Assembly (NCBI GenBank): GCA_027022125.1
Contig: JALVZI010000645.1
Location: 1-15,291, forward strand
Origin: Anaerolineae bacterium
Lineage (GTDB): Bacteria; Chloroflexota; Anaerolineae; 4572-78
Length of the DNA stretch: 15,291 bases
Direction: 5' to 3'
Shown: positions 13,042 to 15,291 of the stretch, piece after piece
Layout of the letters: the number at the start of each line of letters is the position of its first letter
How positions within the stretch are numbered: the first letter of the stretch is position 1
Notes under the pieces: generated by a model
Database searches by the model: none
Told to the model about the DNA's origin: nothing
What the model saw: the letters and a program-made list of their open reading frames with translations, nothing else
Position numbers and translations under genes: made by a program

Positions 13042-14133
13042 ATGATTTCATTCAGTTTAACTGAAGAGCAGCAGATGTTGATTGACGCCGTTCACCGCTA
13101 TGCCGAGCGGGAACTGCGGAAATCAATGCGCGATGCTGACGAATCGGGAAACTTGCCGCCGGAACTCATCGCTTCCGGCTGGGAATTGGGACTCATCCCC
13201 AGCAGCATCCCCGAAACTTATGGCGGTTTTGGCGAACATTCCGCCGTAACCGGCGCGCTGTACACCGAAGAATTGGCATGGGGCGATTTGAGCGCGGCGA
13301 TGAACCTGCTGACGCCCAATTTGCTGGTCATCCCCCTGCTGGAATACGGAACCGACACGCAGAAAGAATCGCTGTTACCGCAATTTTGCGATATGGAATT
13401 TGTGCCTGCCACTGCCGCACTGCTGGAACCACACATCACATTCGACCCGCACAACCTGCGCACCATCGCCGAAAAACAGGGCGATACATACATACTCAAT
13501 GGGCAAAAAGTGTATGTGCCGCTGGCGGCAGATGCCACCCACATTTTGGTGTATGCCAACGACGGCGGCACAACCCAAGCCTTCATCGTGGAAAACGGCA
13601 CTACCGGATTGACCATCGGCGAGCGCGAGAAAAATATGGGCATCAAAGCACTGCCCACCCACAAAATTTCGCTGGAAAATTGCGCCGTTCCCGCCGAAAA
13701 CAAATTGGGCGGCGAAAACGGCATCAACTTTACCCGACTGCTCAATTACAGCCACGTGGCACTCGGTGCGATGGCGGTGGGCATTGCCAAAGCCAGTTAC
13801 GAATATGCGCGCGAATACGCCAAAGAGCGAGAAGCCTTCGGCGAACCGATTGCCAGCCGTCAAGCCATCGCTTTTATGCTGGCAGAAATGGCAATCGATA
13901 TTGATGCCGCCCGTTTGATGGTCTGGGAAGCCGCATGGAAACTCGACCGGGGCGAAGACGCCACCACCGAAGCCGCACTCGTCAAAAAATTTACCGATGA
14001 AATGGTGATGACCGTCACCGATGGCGGCGTGCAGGTGCTCGGCGGGCACGGATACATCCGCGAACATCCCGTCGAATTGTGGTTCCGCAACGGGCGCGGA
14101 TTCGCCACCTTCACCGGTATGGCGATGGTATAG
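13042..14133 (+). CDS. Acyl-CoA dehydrogenase-family protein lacking the usual catalytic Glu
   Basis: Flavoprotein family that forms the alpha,beta double bond of acyl-CoA and passes electrons to ETF. The 363-residue product is slightly short for the family (about 380). The alpha N-domain, beta middle domain and alpha C-domain are all present (YAREYAKEREAFGEPIASRQ; VQVLGGHGYIREHPVE). Two hallmarks deviate. The FAD/substrate loop normally reading TEPxAGSD is LLEPHITFD (128-135). The C-terminal YEGT motif, whose Glu is the base in the MCAD type, appears as FTGM with Thr358 at the Glu position, and the chain stops five residues later. No alternative base at the isovaleryl-CoA dehydrogenase position is evident (FTRLLNYSHVAL). 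It may be the non-catalytic partner of the next gene. The ATG at 13042 is set by GGAGG (13032-13036); a longer GTG start at 13006 lacks such a site. Confidence 0.88.
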   Translation: MISFSLTEEQQMLIDAVHRYAERELRKSMRDADESGNLPPELIASGWELGLIPSSIPETYGGFGEHSAVTGALYTEELAWGDLSAAMNLLTPNLLVIPLLEYGTDTQKESLLPQFCDMEFVPATAALLEPHITFDPHNLRTIAEKQGDTYILNGQKVYVPLAADATHILVYANDGGTTQAFIVENGTTGLTIGEREKNMGIKALPTHKISLENCAVPAENKLGGENGINFTRLLNYSHVALGAMAVGIAKASYEYAREYAKEREAFGEPIASRQAIAFMLAEMAIDIDAARLMVWEAAWKLDRGEDATTEAALVKKFTDEMVMTVTDGGVQVLGGHGYIREHPVELWFRNGRGFATFTGMAMV

Positions 14134-14136
14134 CCG

Positions 14137-14168
14137 GTTTCAGGTTTCAAGTTTCAGGTTCAAAGTTC
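14137..14168 (+). repeat. Heptameric short tandem repeat (GTTTCAR type)
   Basis: Units GTTTCAG, GTTTCAA, GTTTCAG, GTTCAAA, GTTC run in exact 7-bp register from 3 bp after the TAG stop of the first acyl-CoA dehydrogenase gene. The array is bracketed by CCGG on both sides (14134-14137 and 14170-14173). It shares the GTTCAAA-GTT tail with the repeat behind dcd at 2217-2244. Confidence 0.6.
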
Positions 14169-14183
14169 ACCGGAGGACATCCT

Positions 14184-15291
14184 ATGATTGACTTCTCTCT
14201 TTCAGATAAAATAAAACAGCAAAATATGCAGATGCAGATGGTCGCCGAAGGGCTGATGCGCCCCGTTTCACGGGAGTTGGATGAAAAAGAACACGAAAAA
14301 CCGTGGGATTTCATCAATGCCACATGGCAATTTACCAGCGCCCAAACCGCCCGTATGCTGAAAAAACTGGAAAAACAGCAAGCCGGAGAAATTGCAGAAA
14401 AAGAAGAAAAAGCCCCCGGCGAATATTATATGAGTTTGATGTATATGATTGAACGGCTTTCGTGGGGCGACGCCGGCATTTATCTGTGCCTGCCGATGTC
14501 GGCGCTGGCGGGGTCTGCCATTGAGGCGGTGGGCACGCCGGAGCAGAAAAAGCGATTTCTCTCTCGTTTTGCCGGTGGTGAACCGAAATGGGGTGGTATG
14601 GCAATCACCGAACCGCACGCCGGTTCCGACACATCCGCCATTCGCACCACCGCCCGTCTCGACCCGGAGACCAACGAATGGATACTCAATGGCGAGAAAA
14701 TTTTTGTGACCAACGGGCTGATGGCGGCAGAAAAATCGGATGGCATATTGGTGGTGTGGGCAACAGTTGACCCCAGCGCGGGTCGGCGCGGCATAAAAAG
14801 TTTTGTGGTAGAAGCCAACACCCCCGGTATGAAAGTGACCAAAGTGGAAAATAAACTCGGTATTCGCGCCAGCGACACCGCCGCCATCGTTTTTGAAGAT
14901 TGCCGCATTCCATACGATAACATTCTGGGCGACCCGGAGGTGAAAACCACCCAAAAAACCAAAGGTTTCAAAGGGGTGATGAAAACGTTTGATGCCTCTC
15001 GCCCGCTGGTTGCCGCCAGCGCACTGGGGGTGGGACGCGCCGCGCTGGAATTCACCAAAGAAGCGCTGAAAAATGAAGGCATCGAAATTCGGTACACCGC
15101 GCCGCGCCACCAACTGACCGCCATCGAGCAGGATGTGATGGAGATGGAAGCGCAGTTGAAGGCGGCATGGCTGCTCACCCTGCGCGCCACATGGATGATG
15201 GACCAAAAATTGCCGAACAATCTGGAAGCCAGCATGGCAAAAGCCAAAGCCGGAAAAGCCGTGACATTCGTCACCCAAAAAGCGGTGGAAC
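14184..15291 (+). CDS. Acyl-CoA dehydrogenase family protein, 3'-truncated by the window edge
   Basis: The open frame runs from ATG 14184 through the last base, 369 codons plus one base, without a stop. GGAGG (14172-14176) sits 7 nt upstream. After a charged N-terminal region with a Lys/Glu-rich segment (KKLEKQQAGEIAEKEEKAP, about residues 65-83) come recognisable motifs: IERLSWGDAG, the intact FAD/substrate loop ITEPHAGSDTSAIRTTARL, WILNGEKIFVTNG, the beta-domain segment LGIRASDTAAIVFEDCRIP, and DASRPLVAASALGVGRAALEF opening the C-terminal helical domain. Its catalytic Glu region is beyond the window. It lies 50 bp after the first dehydrogenase gene and is probably in the same operon. The likely role is fatty-acid or branched-chain acyl-CoA oxidation; chain length is not readable. 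Confidence 0.9.
   Translation, partial: MIDFSLSDKIKQQNMQMQMVAEGLMRPVSRELDEKEHEKPWDFINATWQFTSAQTARMLKKLEKQQAGEIAEKEEKAPGEYYMSLMYMIERLSWGDAGIYLCLPMSALAGSAIEAVGTPEQKKRFLSRFAGGEPKWGGMAITEPHAGSDTSAIRTTARLDPETNEWILNGEKIFVTNGLMAAEKSDGILVVWATVDPSAGRRGIKSFVVEANTPGMKVTKVENKLGIRASDTAAIVFEDCRIPYDNILGDPEVKTTQKTKGFKGVMKTFDASRPLVAASALGVGRAALEFTKEALKNEGIEIRYTAPRHQLTAIEQDVMEMEAQLKAAWLLTLRATWMMDQKLPNNLEASMAKAKAGKAVTFVTQKAVE

Noticed and set aside
1..15291. tRNA, rRNA or known riboswitch genes
   Set aside because: No cloverleaf, rRNA or recognisable riboswitch motif was seen in any intergenic region on either strand.

Overview
The window is a chromosomal stretch of moderate GC content from a bacterium. Several traits fit Chloroflexota (an Anaerolineae-like lineage): a ThrRS with the MNCPFH variant of the zinc motif, a thioredoxin with a WCAPC active site, a BtpA/SgcQ-family barrel, an LCP wall-polymer ligase with a LytR_C tail, a very large kinase/STAND-type signalling fusion, and many short palindromic or heptameric intergenic repeats. 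This assignment is inferred from recognised families; no marker search was run.

Layout, left to right. (1) Plus strand, 1-2215: the 3' part of thrS (threonyl-tRNA synthetase) and, 2 bp later, dcd (dCTP deaminase). (2) Minus strand, 2338-6065: a membrane-anchored protein with an IP(I/V)N repeat, then gyrA (DNA gyrase subunit A) with a structured leader, then trxA (thioredoxin). trxA has its own consensus promoter, whose -35 box contains the gyrA stop codon. (3) 6066-6663: a non-coding spacer with degenerate repeats, a MITE-like palindromic element and a double terminator with C-rich loops. (4) Minus strand, 6664-11098: a BtpA/SgcQ-family TIM barrel followed by an 1184-residue fusion of metallo-beta-lactamase fold, STAS, kinase-like, AAA/STAND ATPase and helical (TPR-like) domains. 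The kinase-like domain lacks the DFG aspartate and the alpha-C glutamate. (5) 11099-11368: an AT-rich divergent spacer carrying five DnaA-box-like nonamers in tandem with helical (10-11 bp) phasing, flanked by two further short repeat arrays. (6) Plus strand, 11369 to the end: an LCP (LytR-CpsA-Psr) protein with a strong terminator, then two tandem acyl-CoA dehydrogenase-family genes, the second cut by the window edge.

From 2338 to the end, all genes point away from the spacer at 11.1-11.35 kb (leftward on its left, rightward on its right); only thrS-dcd point towards it. Together with the phased DnaA boxes this makes the spacer a candidate replication origin, or failing that a DnaA-controlled divergent promoter. 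I consider this spacer and the five-domain signalling fusion the two most interesting items. The remaining genes are ordinary housekeeping functions: aminoacylation, dUMP supply, DNA supercoiling, redox, wall-polymer attachment and acyl-CoA oxidation.
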